Below, piece after piece: positions 42,471 through 51,041 of a stretch of 52,670 nucleotides of DNA. How positions within the stretch are numbered: the stretch's first letter is position 1; every line of letters begins with the position of its first letter. This DNA is from Bacillus sp. sid0103 (lineage in GTDB: Bacteria; Bacillota; Bacilli; Bacillales_B; DSM-18226): positions 1-52,670 of the forward strand of contig NZ_JAHUWN010000039.1 in NCBI RefSeq assembly GCF_019219025.1, read 5' to 3'. The notes beneath the pieces are model-generated. The model worked only from the letters and a program-made list of their open reading frames with translations. It ran no database searches and was not told where the DNA came from. A program made the position numbers and the translations under genes.

Positions 42471-42677
42471 AAGGCCCTCCCCCGTAGGTTAATCAGAGAC
42501 GATTAATATACTTTATGCTCATATGCTTTTGAACATGCGTACCCATTGCGAGTTAGCGTCTATCTTTTTTGTTTCAATAAAAGAATCTTCTTCTTTTCAT
42601 TTTTTTAAGATAGGCTATAATAAGACTATATGTGTGATAAAATTGAAAAATGTATGACGAAGGAGGATTACATAAAT

Positions 42678-42770
42678 ATGAATACGTTCATCGTTTGTTT
42701 AGTCATGGTCACGTTTTTAGCAGCAATCTTCACATCAGGTTATAATGACAAACCAGGTTCTACAAAATAA
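42678..42770 (+). CDS. 30-aa single-pass membrane peptide
   Basis: AAGGAGG at 42660-42666 is about 11 nt before the ATG. The peptide starts MNTFIVCLVMVTFLAA, a hydrophobic helix, and ends in a polar tail (GYNDKPGSTK). The stop codon merges with a perfect terminator hairpin, so the unit looks complete: leader, ORF, terminator. I do not recognise a family. The opposite-strand neighbour is nfrA-like. Confidence 0.6.
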   Translation: MNTFIVCLVMVTFLAAIFTSGYNDKPGSTK

Positions 42771-42792
42771 AAGCTGCCAATTGGCAGCTTTT
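42769..42792. terminator. bidirectional terminator
   Basis: AAAAGCTGCC-AATT-GGCAGCTTTT, perfect, followed by TT. It serves the 30-aa ORF and the convergent nitroreductase gene. Confidence 0.9.
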
Positions 42793-43542
42793 TTAATGAA
42801 GATCAAGTTTATTTTTTTTAATAAATTCCTTCATATACATTCTACTCTTTCTATCAAGCATAATAGCCATTTGTTCCGTCCAGCGGTCGTTTCTTTTCCC
42901 GCTTGTCCGCTCAGCATAGTAGCTTGAAATCAAGGTATCATATTTTTGAAGCTGACTAACGTAGACCCCCATATCCTGTTCATATTCATCTTCATGATAA
43001 ACATGCTCAAACGGCAGCCTCGGTTTTTTCTCAGTTAGTTTGCTTGGAAAACCGACAGCTAGTCCAAACAATGGAATTACCCGCTCCGGTGTTTTCAAAA
43101 TCTTTTTTACTTCCTCGAGATTATTTCGAATTCCACCTATGTAACATATTCCTAAACCCAATGATTCTGCTGCTATCGCTGCATTTTGTGCTGCTAAAGA
43201 TGCATCAATAAGGGCTACCATGAACTTTTCCGTGCTTTCAATCGAAGTAGCAACATTTATGTGTTCCTGTTCTCCAACAATAGTATGGCGGTATAGATCT
43301 GCACAAAAAACAAAAAAGTGACCGTTTTTTTCAACATATTCCTGATTCCCTGCAATTTCGGCTAATTTTTTCTTCTTCTCTTTGTCCTTAACTCCAATAA
43401 TAGAATAGGCCTGAATAAAACTTGAGGTAGCTGCAGATTGAGCACATGTAATGATTGTTTTGATTTGTTCGTCTGTTAGCGGCTTGTCCTCAAAATGACG
43501 AAGAGAGCGGTGATTTAATATAGTTTCGATAACTTCATTCAT
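42793..43542 (-). CDS. NfrA-like FMN-dependent NADPH oxidoreductase (nitroreductase family)
   Basis: 249 aa, same length as B. subtilis NfrA. ETILNHRSLRHFEDKPLTDEQ at the N-terminus (FMN phosphate contact HRSLR), AESLGLGICYIGGIRNN and FGLAVGFPS are characteristic. Reduces flavins, quinones or nitro compounds. Start at ATG 43542, preceded by AAAGGAAG; a reading from 43566 overlaps this site. It follows trmL by 50 nt. Confidence 0.9.
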   Translation of the reverse strand: MNEVIETILNHRSLRHFEDKPLTDEQIKTIITCAQSAATSSFIQAYSIIGVKDKEKKKKLAEIAGNQEYVEKNGHFFVFCADLYRHTIVGEQEHINVATSIESTEKFMVALIDASLAAQNAAIAAESLGLGICYIGGIRNNLEEVKKILKTPERVIPLFGLAVGFPSKLTEKKPRLPFEHVYHEDEYEQDMGVYVSQLQKYDTLISSYYAERTSGKRNDRWTEQMAIMLDRKSRMYMKEFIKKNKLDLH

Positions 43543-43566
43543 GACAAACTTCCTTTCATTAATCAA

Positions 43567-43590
43567 AAGGAGGCCCGCTAGGACCCCCTT
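43567..43590. terminator. probable hairpin between trmL and the nfrA-like gene
   Basis: AAGG-A-GG and CC-C-CCTT arms around a 10-nt loop. Only a short T run follows on the minus strand, so termination may be partial. Confidence 0.4.
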
Positions 43591-43592
43591 GA

Positions 43593-44066
43593 TTATTTTA
43601 AATGAGCATAGTCTTGCTGTCGCAGCGCTTCATAGATAAGAATAGCCGCTGTATTGGACAGATTCAGCGAACGAATATTATCGTTCATAGGAATCCGTAA
43701 GCTAACTTCCTTATTTGCTTCAATGACCTCTTTCGGCAGACCGGTCGTTTCTCGCCCAAAGATAAAATAATAATCCTTACTTGAATTACTATAATCAAAA
43801 CTGCTAAAAGGCTTTTGACCAAATTTGGTAATGTAAAAAAATTCACTGCCTGCATTCTTTTCATAAAATTCATCTAGAGAATCATAATAGAAAATGTTAA
43901 CGTATTGCCAATAATCCAGGCCCGCTCTTTTTAGCATTTTGTCATCTGTGGAAAAACCTAATGGACGGATTAAATGTAAATTTGTATCTGTTCCTGCACA
44001 GGTTCTTGCTATATTTCCTGTATTGGAAGGGATCTGCGGTTGATATAAGACTACATTAATTGACAT
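43593..44066 (-). CDS. trmL: tRNA (cytidine/uridine(34)-2'-O)-methyltransferase TrmL (CspR)
   Basis: 157 aa SPOUT-class methyltransferase modifying the wobble position of tRNA-Leu species. YQPQIPSNTGNIARTCAG, LGFSTDDKMLKRAGLDYW, FGRETTGLP and RIPMNDNIRSLNLSNTAAI are the family motifs. Start at ATG 44066 with GAGGTGA 5 nt upstream. Confidence 0.95.
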   Translation of the reverse strand: MSINVVLYQPQIPSNTGNIARTCAGTDTNLHLIRPLGFSTDDKMLKRAGLDYWQYVNIFYYDSLDEFYEKNAGSEFFYITKFGQKPFSSFDYSNSSKDYYFIFGRETTGLPKEVIEANKEVSLRIPMNDNIRSLNLSNTAAILIYEALRQQDYAHLK

Positions 44067-44139
44067 GGAACTCACCTCGGGTAAAAACTCTACATGCCAT
44101 TATACCATTATGATATATCCTTTCAATAATTAAACCTCT

Positions 44140-45012
44140 TTAGTCGATTATCGAAAAAAACTTATATTTAATTTTAGGGGTATAGGCAGATGAATCCTCA
44201 TATGCCCAATACCTCATTCTACTATTATACGTATGGGCATTAACTAACGGCATCCCGTATGCGTCCTTACCAGTCACAATTGTATTATGATTAAATCTTC
44301 CATCCCCTTCAAAATCGTAGCAAATAACATCTCCCAATAACAATTGATCAGGGCTGCTCACTTGCCTTGCCCGCAAACCACTTTTTGAATTAGCCAAGTA
44401 GCTCTTTAGTGAATTTGCCACTGCCCAGCTATAGCTCCAATTATGATTTTGGAGCCACCAGCCTGCTCCCTTATTGGGATAACCTCTCATAGGTGCCCCG
44501 CCACTATGAAGGCATTGAGAGATAAAATTGGTGCAATCATTTTCAAATTTTTTATAAGCAGGATTATAGCTATTCCACCACCGTTCCGCATATTGCACAG
44601 CCTTTAAGCGATTGTACTGATAGCTCGATCGTTCGTCCTTGTCCTCTAAAACAAGGTCGGTTGGCAGCTGATACATATCTTGAGGTTCATAGGGGTTAAT
44701 TTCCTCATCCATCACTAAAGCCCCTTTATAAAACTTTGCTAATCTTTCTTCAACCTCTTCTTCCATATATAGCAATGCCTTTTGTTTAATTAAGTATTGA
44801 TAATGGGCCTGGTATTTTACCGTTTGAAATTCTTCCTCTTTATTCGTTTCTAGTATCCTGCCTGAGGCTTTAACTTTTACAATTTCTGCTGACCTGTTTG
44901 ATAAAGCACTTTGCTTTTTATCAGCCTTTGGAAAAAATACTTTATGAGTTCTATTATCGGAAACAAATTGACTTACTCTTTTTTCAAATAACGCTTGTAT
45001 TAACTGAAGCAT
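44140..45012 (-). CDS. amidase-domain protein (Amidase_6, YhbB-like)
   Basis: 290 aa. The N-terminal 130 residues are charged and helical. The C-terminal putative amidase domain contains YAERWWNSYNPAYKKFENDC, TNFISQCLHSGGAPM, GDVICYDFEGDGRFNHNTIV and VNAHTYNSRMRYW; the Cys, His and Asn there fit a papain-like peptidase/amidase site. No signal peptide is evident. Its place between queG and trmL matches yhbB in B. subtilis. Start at ATG 45012 with GGGGTGG upstream; a GTG at 45021 is possible. Confidence 0.88.
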   Translation of the reverse strand: MLQLIQALFEKRVSQFVSDNRTHKVFFPKADKKQSALSNRSAEIVKVKASGRILETNKEEEFQTVKYQAHYQYLIKQKALLYMEEEVEERLAKFYKGALVMDEEINPYEPQDMYQLPTDLVLEDKDERSSYQYNRLKAVQYAERWWNSYNPAYKKFENDCTNFISQCLHSGGAPMRGYPNKGAGWWLQNHNWSYSWAVANSLKSYLANSKSGLRARQVSSPDQLLLGDVICYDFEGDGRFNHNTIVTGKDAYGMPLVNAHTYNSRMRYWAYEDSSAYTPKIKYKFFSIID

Positions 45013-45098
45013 ATTCTCCACCCCTTTCTTTCATACATATGAGAGAAGACAGGGTTTCAATCAAAAAAATAAGCGAACCACGTGAGTTCGCGCACTTA

Positions 45099-46229
45099 TT
45101 ATCTATAAAAACGTAAGCCTTTTTCTATTTCATTTTGGACTTCCAGATCTATTTCATGCTCTTGGGCTTTTTTTAAAGCCGCAAAAGCCGTTTCACCGCC
45201 AATTTTCCCAAGGGCCCAGGCTGCTGTTCCTCTTGAAACGGGACTTGCTTCATTTTCTAGAACATCGACTAAATCTGGAATGGCAGTTTCATCCTTAAAA
45301 TGGGCAAGCGCAATAATCGCATTCCGTTGTATTGGCTTTTTCCCTCTCCACGCACCAGATACATAACCGAATTTAGTTTTAAATTCCCGATTGCTTAATT
45401 TTAAGATTGGCTTTAACAAGGGCTTAGCAACTTCAGATTGCGCTTCAAGTTCATCATGAAAATGAAAGTTTTTCCCCTTGTTAACTGGACATGCGGTCTG
45501 GCAAGAATCACAACCATAGATCCGGTTCCCAATCTTATCTCTAAACTCGTCTGGAATAAATGTTTTGGTTTGGGTTAAAAAAGATATACAGCGCTGTGCA
45601 TTAATTTGTCCCCCTTGAACCAGTGCCCCTGTTGGACATGCATCCAAACATTTTGTACATGACCCGCATTGATCTTCCATTGGTGTATCTGGTTCAAAAG
45701 GAATACTTGTGATCATTTCACCCAAATACACATATGAACCAAACTCCGGTGTAATGATCGAGCAGTTTTTTCCACTCCAACCGATTCCAGCACGTTCCGC
45801 TACCGCACGATCTGAGAGTTCACCAGTGTCAACCATCGATTTCAACCTTGCTCCCGGCATCTTGGTGGCGAGAAATTCCTCTAGTTTTTTTAGCCTATCA
45901 TTAAGCACATGGTGATAGTCAAGTCCCCATGAGGCCCTGCTGAAAATGCCTCTTCTTTTACCCTGTTTGCTTTCGACACGGTTCTTCATTTTGGAAGGGT
46001 ATGCAACTGCAATGGAAATGATCGAACGAGGTTCCTCTAGTAATAAAGAAGGGGTGACTCGTTTCTCAATATCTGGCTCTTCAAATCCTGATTGATAGCT
46101 AAGTTCCTGCTGCCTTATAAGCCGGCTTTTTAATTCAGTGAACGTGTCAGCTGTCGTGAAACCAATTTTATCGATTCCGATTTCTTTACTATAAGCAATT
46201 ACTTCTTCTTTTAGTGTTTTAAAGTCCAT
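45099..46229 (-). CDS. queG: epoxyqueuosine reductase
   Basis: Last step of queuosine synthesis in tRNA, cobalamin- and iron-sulfur-dependent. 376 aa. DKIGFTTADTF and SIAVAYPSKM at the N-terminus, GWSGKNCSIITPEFGSY, then two [4Fe-4S] motifs CGSCTKCLDACPTGAL and CDSCQTACPVNKG, and a C-terminal HEAT-like repeat domain (about 300-370). Start ATG 46229 after a G-rich ribosome binding site (GGGGGGG). Confidence 0.95.
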   Translation of the reverse strand: MDFKTLKEEVIAYSKEIGIDKIGFTTADTFTELKSRLIRQQELSYQSGFEEPDIEKRVTPSLLLEEPRSIISIAVAYPSKMKNRVESKQGKRRGIFSRASWGLDYHHVLNDRLKKLEEFLATKMPGARLKSMVDTGELSDRAVAERAGIGWSGKNCSIITPEFGSYVYLGEMITSIPFEPDTPMEDQCGSCTKCLDACPTGALVQGGQINAQRCISFLTQTKTFIPDEFRDKIGNRIYGCDSCQTACPVNKGKNFHFHDELEAQSEVAKPLLKPILKLSNREFKTKFGYVSGAWRGKKPIQRNAIIALAHFKDETAIPDLVDVLENEASPVSRGTAAWALGKIGGETAFAALKKAQEHEIDLEVQNEIEKGLRFYR

Positions 46230-46269
46230 AGAGCGAGCCCCCCCTTCTTGGGTTGATTAAATAGAAAAA

Positions 46270-46310
46270 AACGCAATGTATCGTTCTCTTATGTAACGAT
46301 ATACTGCGTT
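46270..46310 (-). terminator. terminator after tRNA-Gly
   Basis: AACGCAATGTATCGTT pairs with AACGATATACTGCGTT with a few mismatches; T7 follows on the minus strand. Confidence 0.7.
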
Positions 46311-46322
46311 AGTTAATATGTA

Positions 46323-46396
46323 TGGAGCGGGTGATGGGAATCGAACCCACTACATCAGCTTGGAAGGCTGAGGTTTTACCAGTAAACTACACCCGC
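46323..46396 (-). tRNA. tRNA-Gly (anticodon TCC)
   Basis: Minus strand begins GCGGGTGTAGTTTACTGGTA and ends ATCACCCGCTCCA. Acceptor stem GCGGGTG with CACCCGC, anticodon arm CAGCC-TTCCAAG-CTG with TCC, T-arm GTGGG-TTCGATT-CCCAT, CCA encoded. 74 nt. Confidence 0.95.
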
Positions 46397-46763
46397 ATTT
46401 TTTATCAACTGATGAATAATTCTTATCATCAACTGACCTTTATTATGATACACACTATTTTTACTATAGTCAAGGGTAAAATGCAAATTTTGTCGAATAT
46501 ACTTCTATTGGTCAGATTAGAAACAAAATATAATGTTTAGTAGTATATTCAAAAAGATATAGATCGGTTACTCTCTTAGAATGGACACCATCTGCTTACT
46601 TGTGCTTATTGGTTACCGTTAAGTGCATTTTTTTTTAGGGAACGATTAATTTTTTATGCTTGCTTTCATCACTTTCCCCTTCAATGAGCGAATCTCGGTT
46701 ATTTATGGGCGAATTTAAGAATCAACACTCTTTTAGAATTGAGTTGCATAAACTTTAGTCAAA

Positions 46764-46800
46764 AAAAAAAATTGCTCATTAAATTATGAGCAATTTTTTT
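46764..46800 (-). terminator. terminator downstream of the tRNA-Leu remnant
   Basis: AAAATTGCTCAT and ATGAGCAATTTT inverted repeat with long A and T tracts. It would have ended the original tRNA-Leu transcript. 46411-46760 otherwise holds nothing that I can recognise. Confidence 0.8.
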
Positions 46801-46812
46801 AAAACAATTTGA

Positions 46813-46867
46813 TACCGGTGGTCGGGGTCGAACCGACACTCCAGAAGGAACACGATTTTGAGTCGTG
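46813..46867 (-). other. 3' fragment of tRNA-Leu(CAA); probable attachment site
   Basis: Minus strand: anticodon arm CACGA-CTCAAAA-TCGTG (anticodon CAA), class II variable arm TTCC-TTCT-GGAGT, T-arm GTCGG-TTCGACC-CCGAC, and the 3' acceptor strand CACCGGT plus A. The matching 5' acceptor strand and D-arm are absent: homology stops at 46867 and unrelated sequence follows. This is the pattern left when an element integrates at a tRNA anticodon arm; the intact gene should lie at the element's other end, right of the window. Confidence 0.8.
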
Positions 46868-47064
46868 CCGATATGTATATACGTTAAAAGTCCGCAAAAA
46901 CGGCGTCTACATCTTCGATAGCTCGCCCGTAGCACACGACCGCGCTTCGGGAACGAACCTATTATATCGAATCTCGTCGAATGATGTCAAGGAGAGTCTA
47001 GGCATCAGGACAAATCGAAAGGGCTAATTTCGCAAATCTAAAGTTGATGCACCTGAGATCAAGG
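46868..47064. other. element-side sequence next to the attachment site
   Basis: Higher in G+C than the flanking chromosome. A plus-strand frame runs out of the tRNA fragment to 47027 but has no credible start. I see no integrase motif here. Confidence 0.4.
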
Positions 47065-47433
47065 CTATTTTTTATCGTATTTAGAGATTACGGTAAGCGA
47101 GATACCTTCGTCATCGTTTTTCGCGTTGAACCAGCCGGAAAGCGTGTCGTCCTCTTTAACGTTGCCTAACTCGAGGCTGTTCGAAATTTTTTTCGTAAGG
47201 ATTTCCGCCTGTGCCTCCGTAGTGTCCGGTTGAACTATGAGTTGGACGGATGGCTTTACGCCATATTCCTTTGTGAAAGACGTTTGGAAATCACTGAGAT
47301 CAGTCAATGGGTCTGCGTCTCCGCCTGGCTCGGCCGTTGCGATTAACGTAATTACTACCGAAGTAATAGCGATAATCAGCACCGATAATAATATAACGAC
47401 GTTCTTATTTAACTCATTCACCTTCGCTAACAT
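47065..47433 (-). CDS. small membrane-anchored protein of unknown function
   Basis: 122 aa. One N-terminal membrane helix (VVILLSVLIIAITSVVITLIA), short linker AEPGGDADP, then a soluble domain of about 80 residues (TSFTKEYGVKPSVQLIVQPD...). No family recognised. Strong AAAAGGAGG site before the ATG. Codon and base composition differ from the AT-rich genes beside it, consistent with an integrated element. Confidence 0.7.
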   Translation of the reverse strand: MLAKVNELNKNVVILLSVLIIAITSVVITLIATAEPGGDADPLTDLSDFQTSFTKEYGVKPSVQLIVQPDTTEAQAEILTKKISNSLELGNVKEDDTLSGWFNAKNDDEGISLTVISKYDKK

Positions 47434-47643
47434 ATGTACCGCCTCCTTTTAAAATCTATACGTCTAGTCCTACAAAAGATTCATTGTTAAGTAAAAAATC
47501 TCCATCATAAGTTGAAATCAATCCGCGTCACCTTGTGTCATTGGGTTAATTGGTTTTGCTCTTTTACGATTGTCACACTGCAAACATGAAGTGACAGGCT
47601 ATCAACCTATCACAAATGATTTATAGGCTAATGACTTTACTTG

Positions 47644-47677
47644 TTGAACTAACGAGGCAGGATAGTTAAATAACGAA
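47644..47677. repeat. dispersed CAACTAACG-type repeat, copy 1
   Basis: TTGAACTAACGAGGCAGGATAGTTAA: half of the hairpin family whose full form has AACTAAC...GTTAGTT arms. Others at 48189, 48853 and 49829. 47434-47643 holds nothing else recognised. Confidence 0.6.
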
Positions 47678-47725
47678 GGAGATATAATAAGTTAAATGAT
47701 TCCTTTTAGATAATGGGGTATTAAT

Positions 47726-48196
47726 ATGTCAATGAAAAATAAGTGGTTATTTAATATTGCAATGGTATTACTCTCATGGATTACAGTTTCTTTTTTGGAA
47801 AGACGAAGTATAAAGAGATTTTTTCCAGCCTTTATCTTTGTGTTTTTAATAAATTGTATTGATGTTCCGATTGGAAAGAAACGTAGATGGTGGTCTTTTT
47901 ATAATAAACCACATTCCTTTTTTCATAATGAATTTCCTTTTTTAATAGGTCCAATGTTGGCGGTGGCTTTATGGACATTAAAATGGACATACGGAAATTT
48001 CAAAAAGTTTATCTTGCTAAATGCTCTTTTCCAATTAATTTTTACATTTCTAGCTAAAAGTTTATTTGCAAAGATAAAATTATTTAAATTAGTTCGACTT
48101 AATGCATTTCAATTCTTCCTATACTTCTTTTACAAAGCTTTTTTCTTATATGGATTTCAATACTTTTATGAAAATAAAAAGAGATTATTCAACTAA
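47726..48196 (+). CDS. multi-pass membrane protein of unknown function
   Basis: 156 aa, very rich in Phe, Leu, Lys. About four hydrophobic segments, with basic loops (KKRRWW). The size and layout recall the CBO0543 group represented by the gene at 49146, but I cannot see enough shared residues to assign it. Weak ribosome binding site (ATGGGG). It is followed directly by a dispersed repeat. Confidence 0.6.
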   Translation: MSMKNKWLFNIAMVLLSWITVSFLERRSIKRFFPAFIFVFLINCIDVPIGKKRRWWSFYNKPHSFFHNEFPFLIGPMLAVALWTLKWTYGNFKKFILLNALFQLIFTFLAKSLFAKIKLFKLVRLNAFQFFLYFFYKAFFLYGFQYFYENKKRLFN

Positions 48197-48266
48197 AGGG
48201 TGCGATACTTCAACAAGGGTATTGCTTTTTCCTTATGCAACTAACGAAGCAGGTTAGTGGAACAAG
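48189..48266. repeat. dispersed CAACTAACG-type repeat, copy 2
   Basis: Two parts: CAACTAAAGGGTGCGATACTT with GGGTATTGC...TTTTT (terminator-like hairpin), then CAACTAACGAAGCAGGTTAG. It follows the gene ending at 48196. The rest of 48267-48512 holds only the terminator listed below. Confidence 0.65.
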
Positions 48267-48392
48267 AAAGGTGAAAATCCATCTCACATTTATGTCGCAA
48301 TTGACCCATATTGTGCAAAATAAAATTGATTTTTTTTGTTGTATTTTAGCTAAAAACTTATGAAACAGAATAAATGGTGTTCTAAAAAACAA

Positions 48393-48414
48393 AACCATCC
48401 TAGAAAGGATGGTT
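48393..48414 (-). terminator. terminator after the DUF1657 gene
   Basis: AACCATCC and GGATGGTT stem with a 6-nt loop; on the minus strand followed by TTGTTTTTTAG. Confidence 0.75.
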
Positions 48415-48512
48415 TAGGAAAATGGACAAGAATTTTTTATATAACATCATATTCTGACCGCCAGAAAATGTATCTGGGATAATTTATCATATTTGATAAA
48501 GACTCTTACACT

Positions 48513-48719
48513 TTATTGCTGATTGTACTGAGGTTCTTCCCCTTGAATTTCTTGAAGACGAGGTTGAAGACTGTCAAGCACGGATTTTGTTTGTTGCGCG
48601 GCTTGTTGATAAAGCTGCTTTGCATTCTGGTTGTCGGTTGCTAAAGCAAAAGTTTCAAAGCATGCTTGTGCACTTTTTAAATTTGCTAAAGCGGTTTGAA
48701 CATCTTTTCCAACTGTCAT
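48513..48719 (-). CDS. DUF1657 protein
   Basis: 68 aa, helical and Gln/Ala-rich: MTVGKDVQTALANLKSAQA at the start, AKQLYQQAAQQT in the middle and EEPQYNQQ at the end are diagnostic. Such proteins occur in endospore formers, often beside spoVA genes and yhcN-like genes; their exact job is not known to me. ATG start, RBS AAGAGG. Confidence 0.9.
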   Translation of the reverse strand: MTVGKDVQTALANLKSAQACFETFALATDNQNAKQLYQQAAQQTKSVLDSLQPRLQEIQGEEPQYNQQ

Positions 48720-48852
48720 TTTTTAAATCCTCTTTTCATTGAAGGAGTATGCGAATATTTTTGTCTACTCGACTTACTTAATGTGCTCATAAATTTGAAA
48801 TTTACTTTGCTTGAATAGAAAAAAGCGTCAGATTAGTAAAAGAGAATGTACG

Positions 48853-48943
48853 TGTTCAACTAACGGGTGCTTTACTTCATTAAGAAGTAGAGTCTTTTTT
48901 TCAGTGTTCCACTAACTGGGCAGTTTAGTTGAAGATAAAAATG
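48853..48943. repeat. dispersed CAACTAACG-type repeat, copy 3 (fullest)
   Basis: GTTCAACTAACGGGTGC, then TTTACTTC/GAAGTAGAG hairpin and T7, then GTTCCACTAACTGGGCAG with TTTAGTTGAAG. It lies in the gene-free stretch 48720-49145, which shows nothing else except the terminator at 48986. Confidence 0.7.
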
Positions 48944-48985
48944 ACTCCTTTGTGTCGTAATTGACTATAAAAAACGACATAAAAA

Positions 48986-49003
48986 GGGCTAAATTATTAG
49001 CCC
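48986..49003 (-). terminator. terminator after the CBO0543-type gene
   Basis: GGGCTAA and TTAGCCC with a 4-nt loop; on the minus strand followed by TTTTTATG. Confidence 0.75.
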
Positions 49004-49145
49004 GATCTAGACTTGATGTTTAAATTGGCTACTTTCCGCTATTTCCATAATAATTAGCCAATACAACTTGTTATTGATTTGTTTACAATACACTTTTGCA
49101 CCATCAAGTTCCTAGTAAGGAGTATTGTTAATAAAAAAGTAGTAA

Positions 49146-49700
49146 TTATTCTCTTATGTATAGATTCTTGCATTTATTAACAATCAATTTAATGGTTATA
49201 CCAAGTATTATGTAGTAAAAAAAGGAGTAATAATATTTCCATCTTATATAATAGACCAATTTCATAGCCTTACTTACAGGCTCTCCAATAAAAGCAAATA
49301 GTAACGCCATAATTAATAAACCAAAAATATAAGATTTCCACCTTCTAAAAAATTGATACATCAGCATATAAGCAACAGGTACCATACACATATCAAATGG
49401 GATTGCTCTAGGGGTTATAGGAAGAAACTGGGTAGGGTAAATCCAAAACTTCACATCTAAACCAATAGCGTCTAAATAAGCAGTGGATATTATGGCGAGA
49501 GTACCAACTAAAATGGTTTCTAAAAGTTTATTACGGTCAACAACCTTTGCCCAAATTATCCAAGGAATAGTTAAAAAAGCGAACAGCACCCACCAGTTCC
49601 AAGTAAATAACTCATTTTCATACCAATGATTTATACTCTTTATTACGTGTTGATGATGTTCTTTATGTATTTTTAACGCGAATCTTATTTTTTCATTCAC
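49146..49700 (-). CDS. CBO0543-family membrane protein
   Basis: 184 aa, about five membrane segments. WNWWVLFAFLTIPWIIWAKVVDR, LDAIGLDVKFWIYP and IPFDMCMVPVAYMLMYQFF and the late AFIGEP motif are typical of this Firmicute family of unknown function. GTG start with TAGGAGAG upstream. These genes tend to occur in AT-rich islands of Bacillaceae. Confidence 0.82.
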   Translation of the reverse strand: MNEKIRFALKIHKEHHQHVIKSINHWYENELFTWNWWVLFAFLTIPWIIWAKVVDRNKLLETILVGTLAIISTAYLDAIGLDVKFWIYPTQFLPITPRAIPFDMCMVPVAYMLMYQFFRRWKSYIFGLLIMALLFAFIGEPVSKAMKLVYYIRWKYYYSFFYYIILGITIKLIVNKCKNLYIRE

Positions 49701-49828
49701 GATAAACTCTCCTACGAAACATAATCAAAAGGTAACGTTTATAAAAGATTTATTTAGTTTATGTAACACCAAGTATTTAATACTTTTGGTATGACGCATT
49801 TCGATTAAATGATGCAATAGAAAAGAAG

Positions 49829-49872
49829 GTACTTCTTCAACTAATGGGTGCTTTAGTTTAATAAGAAGTCCA
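49829..49872. repeat. dispersed CAACTAACG-type repeat, copy 4
   Basis: TTCAACTAATGGGTGCTTTA followed by TTTAATAAGAAGTCC, matching the first half of copy 3 with changes. Confidence 0.6.
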
Positions 49873-49935
49873 CCAAAAGATCCTTTTACTATTGGAAAAG
49901 TTATCAATTTTTATTGTTTAACAGAGCAGCAAAAA

Positions 49936-49959
49936 AGAGCGGGTAATTAAACCCACTCT
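49936..49959 (-). terminator. terminator overlapping the DNA ligase stop
   Basis: AGAGCGGGT and ACCCACTCT arms (one G-U) with a 6-nt loop; T6 follows on the minus strand. The stem includes the last codons of the gene. Confidence 0.85.
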
Positions 49960-50768
49960 AAGAAGCTTGGCAAGCGCAATAAGCCCGCTTTAGTTAAATT
50001 ACGGTATTTCACTCGTACACCAATCGGAGCTATATTCGCAAAATCATCGGTTTCCTTTATGATTGTAGTTTGGTACACTTTCGCCTTTTCACGCGCAGGC
50101 ACTCCGAGTTCCATCACGCCCATGTACTTCCCGTCATCATCTGCAAGTAACCAGCCGAAATCCTTCGGTTGCTTGCGGTAGCCCACGACGTTCACATTGG
50201 AGTACTGGTAATTAATGACCTTCAACCATGAGTGCGATCTCTTGCCGACTTCGTAACGCGAATCTTTTCGTTTCAAAACAATACCTTCGAGTCCTTGCGC
50301 CTTAATGGCTTCAAAATAAGCCTCACCGTGACCTTCGATAAATTGCGATTTGGCAATCAGCGCGGAATCATTCGGAATAAGCTCCGCAAGTATTTCCTTA
50401 CGCTCAAGTAACGGAAGTTTTGTGACGCGCTCTCCTTCGTGTTGGATCACGTCAAAGGCAACGAAGCTGACCTGCGATTTATCCTTCGAACTCATGAACC
50501 GGCTCATCATCGCTTCGAAATCAGGCTTACCTTCCTTATCGCTGACTATTAATTCGCCATCTAGTAAGGTGCCTGGAGGAATGTTTAAATTATGAAGTTC
50601 GGGGAATTTTGATGTGATTTCATTATTGTGGCGTGAAAATAAGCGGACTTTGCCCACTGAATCAACGGAATATATTAAACGGATGCCATCGAGTTTTAGT
50701 TCCGTAATGTACTCGGTGTCGTTAAACGGCTGGTCTGATTTATGAAGAAGCATAGGTTTTACGAACAA
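49947..50768 (-). CDS. ATP-dependent DNA ligase (phage/LigB-like)
   Basis: 273 aa. Motif I ELKLDGIRLIY with the AMP-accepting lysine (about residue 25), motif III-like LLDGELIV, FVAFDVI, LEGIVLKRKDSRYEVG (motif IV) and SHSWLKVI (motif V), then a short OB-like C-terminus. Compact ligases of this size occur in prophages, such as the SP-beta ligase of B. subtilis, and in Ku-linked repair; no ku gene is visible. TTG start with GAGGTGG upstream. Richer in G+C than the genes to its left, suggesting an integrated element. Confidence 0.9.
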   Translation of the reverse strand: MFVKPMLLHKSDQPFNDTEYITELKLDGIRLIYSVDSVGKVRLFSRHNNEITSKFPELHNLNIPPGTLLDGELIVSDKEGKPDFEAMMSRFMSSKDKSQVSFVAFDVIQHEGERVTKLPLLERKEILAELIPNDSALIAKSQFIEGHGEAYFEAIKAQGLEGIVLKRKDSRYEVGKRSHSWLKVINYQYSNVNVVGYRKQPKDFGWLLADDDGKYMGVMELGVPAREKAKVYQTTIIKETDDFANIAPIGVRVKYRNLTKAGLLRLPSFLEWV

Positions 50769-51041
50769 TTAAACCACCTCATATTAATTTTACCACGATT
50801 AATAGGACGGAAGATTAGGAGACTATTGGAAAGAGTGAGTAATAATTATTGGGCGGTATTACGTTCACCCTTTCGATTATCAATAATAAAAAGGACAGGC
50901 CGTTAGGACTTTCCTAAGGGGTACATATTGATATTTAGGAATTATTTACTAATTGATTCATTTTTTAGCAGGAATTTAACCATTTAATGGCGAATATATT
51001 TTAGGAATTTATTCCCATTTTCAAGCAAAGGTGGTGACAAC

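Noticed and set aside
46809..47027. Coding sequence running through the tRNA-Leu fragment (and a similar one at 46322-46540 across tRNA-Gly)
   Set aside because: Reading frames pass through structured tRNA sequence, lack ribosome binding sites and have no recognisable protein features.
46868..47064. Intron interrupting tRNA-Leu
   Set aside because: The anticodon loop is intact; the break lies before the anticodon stem, and no 5' half with an ACCGGTG acceptor strand is found downstream.
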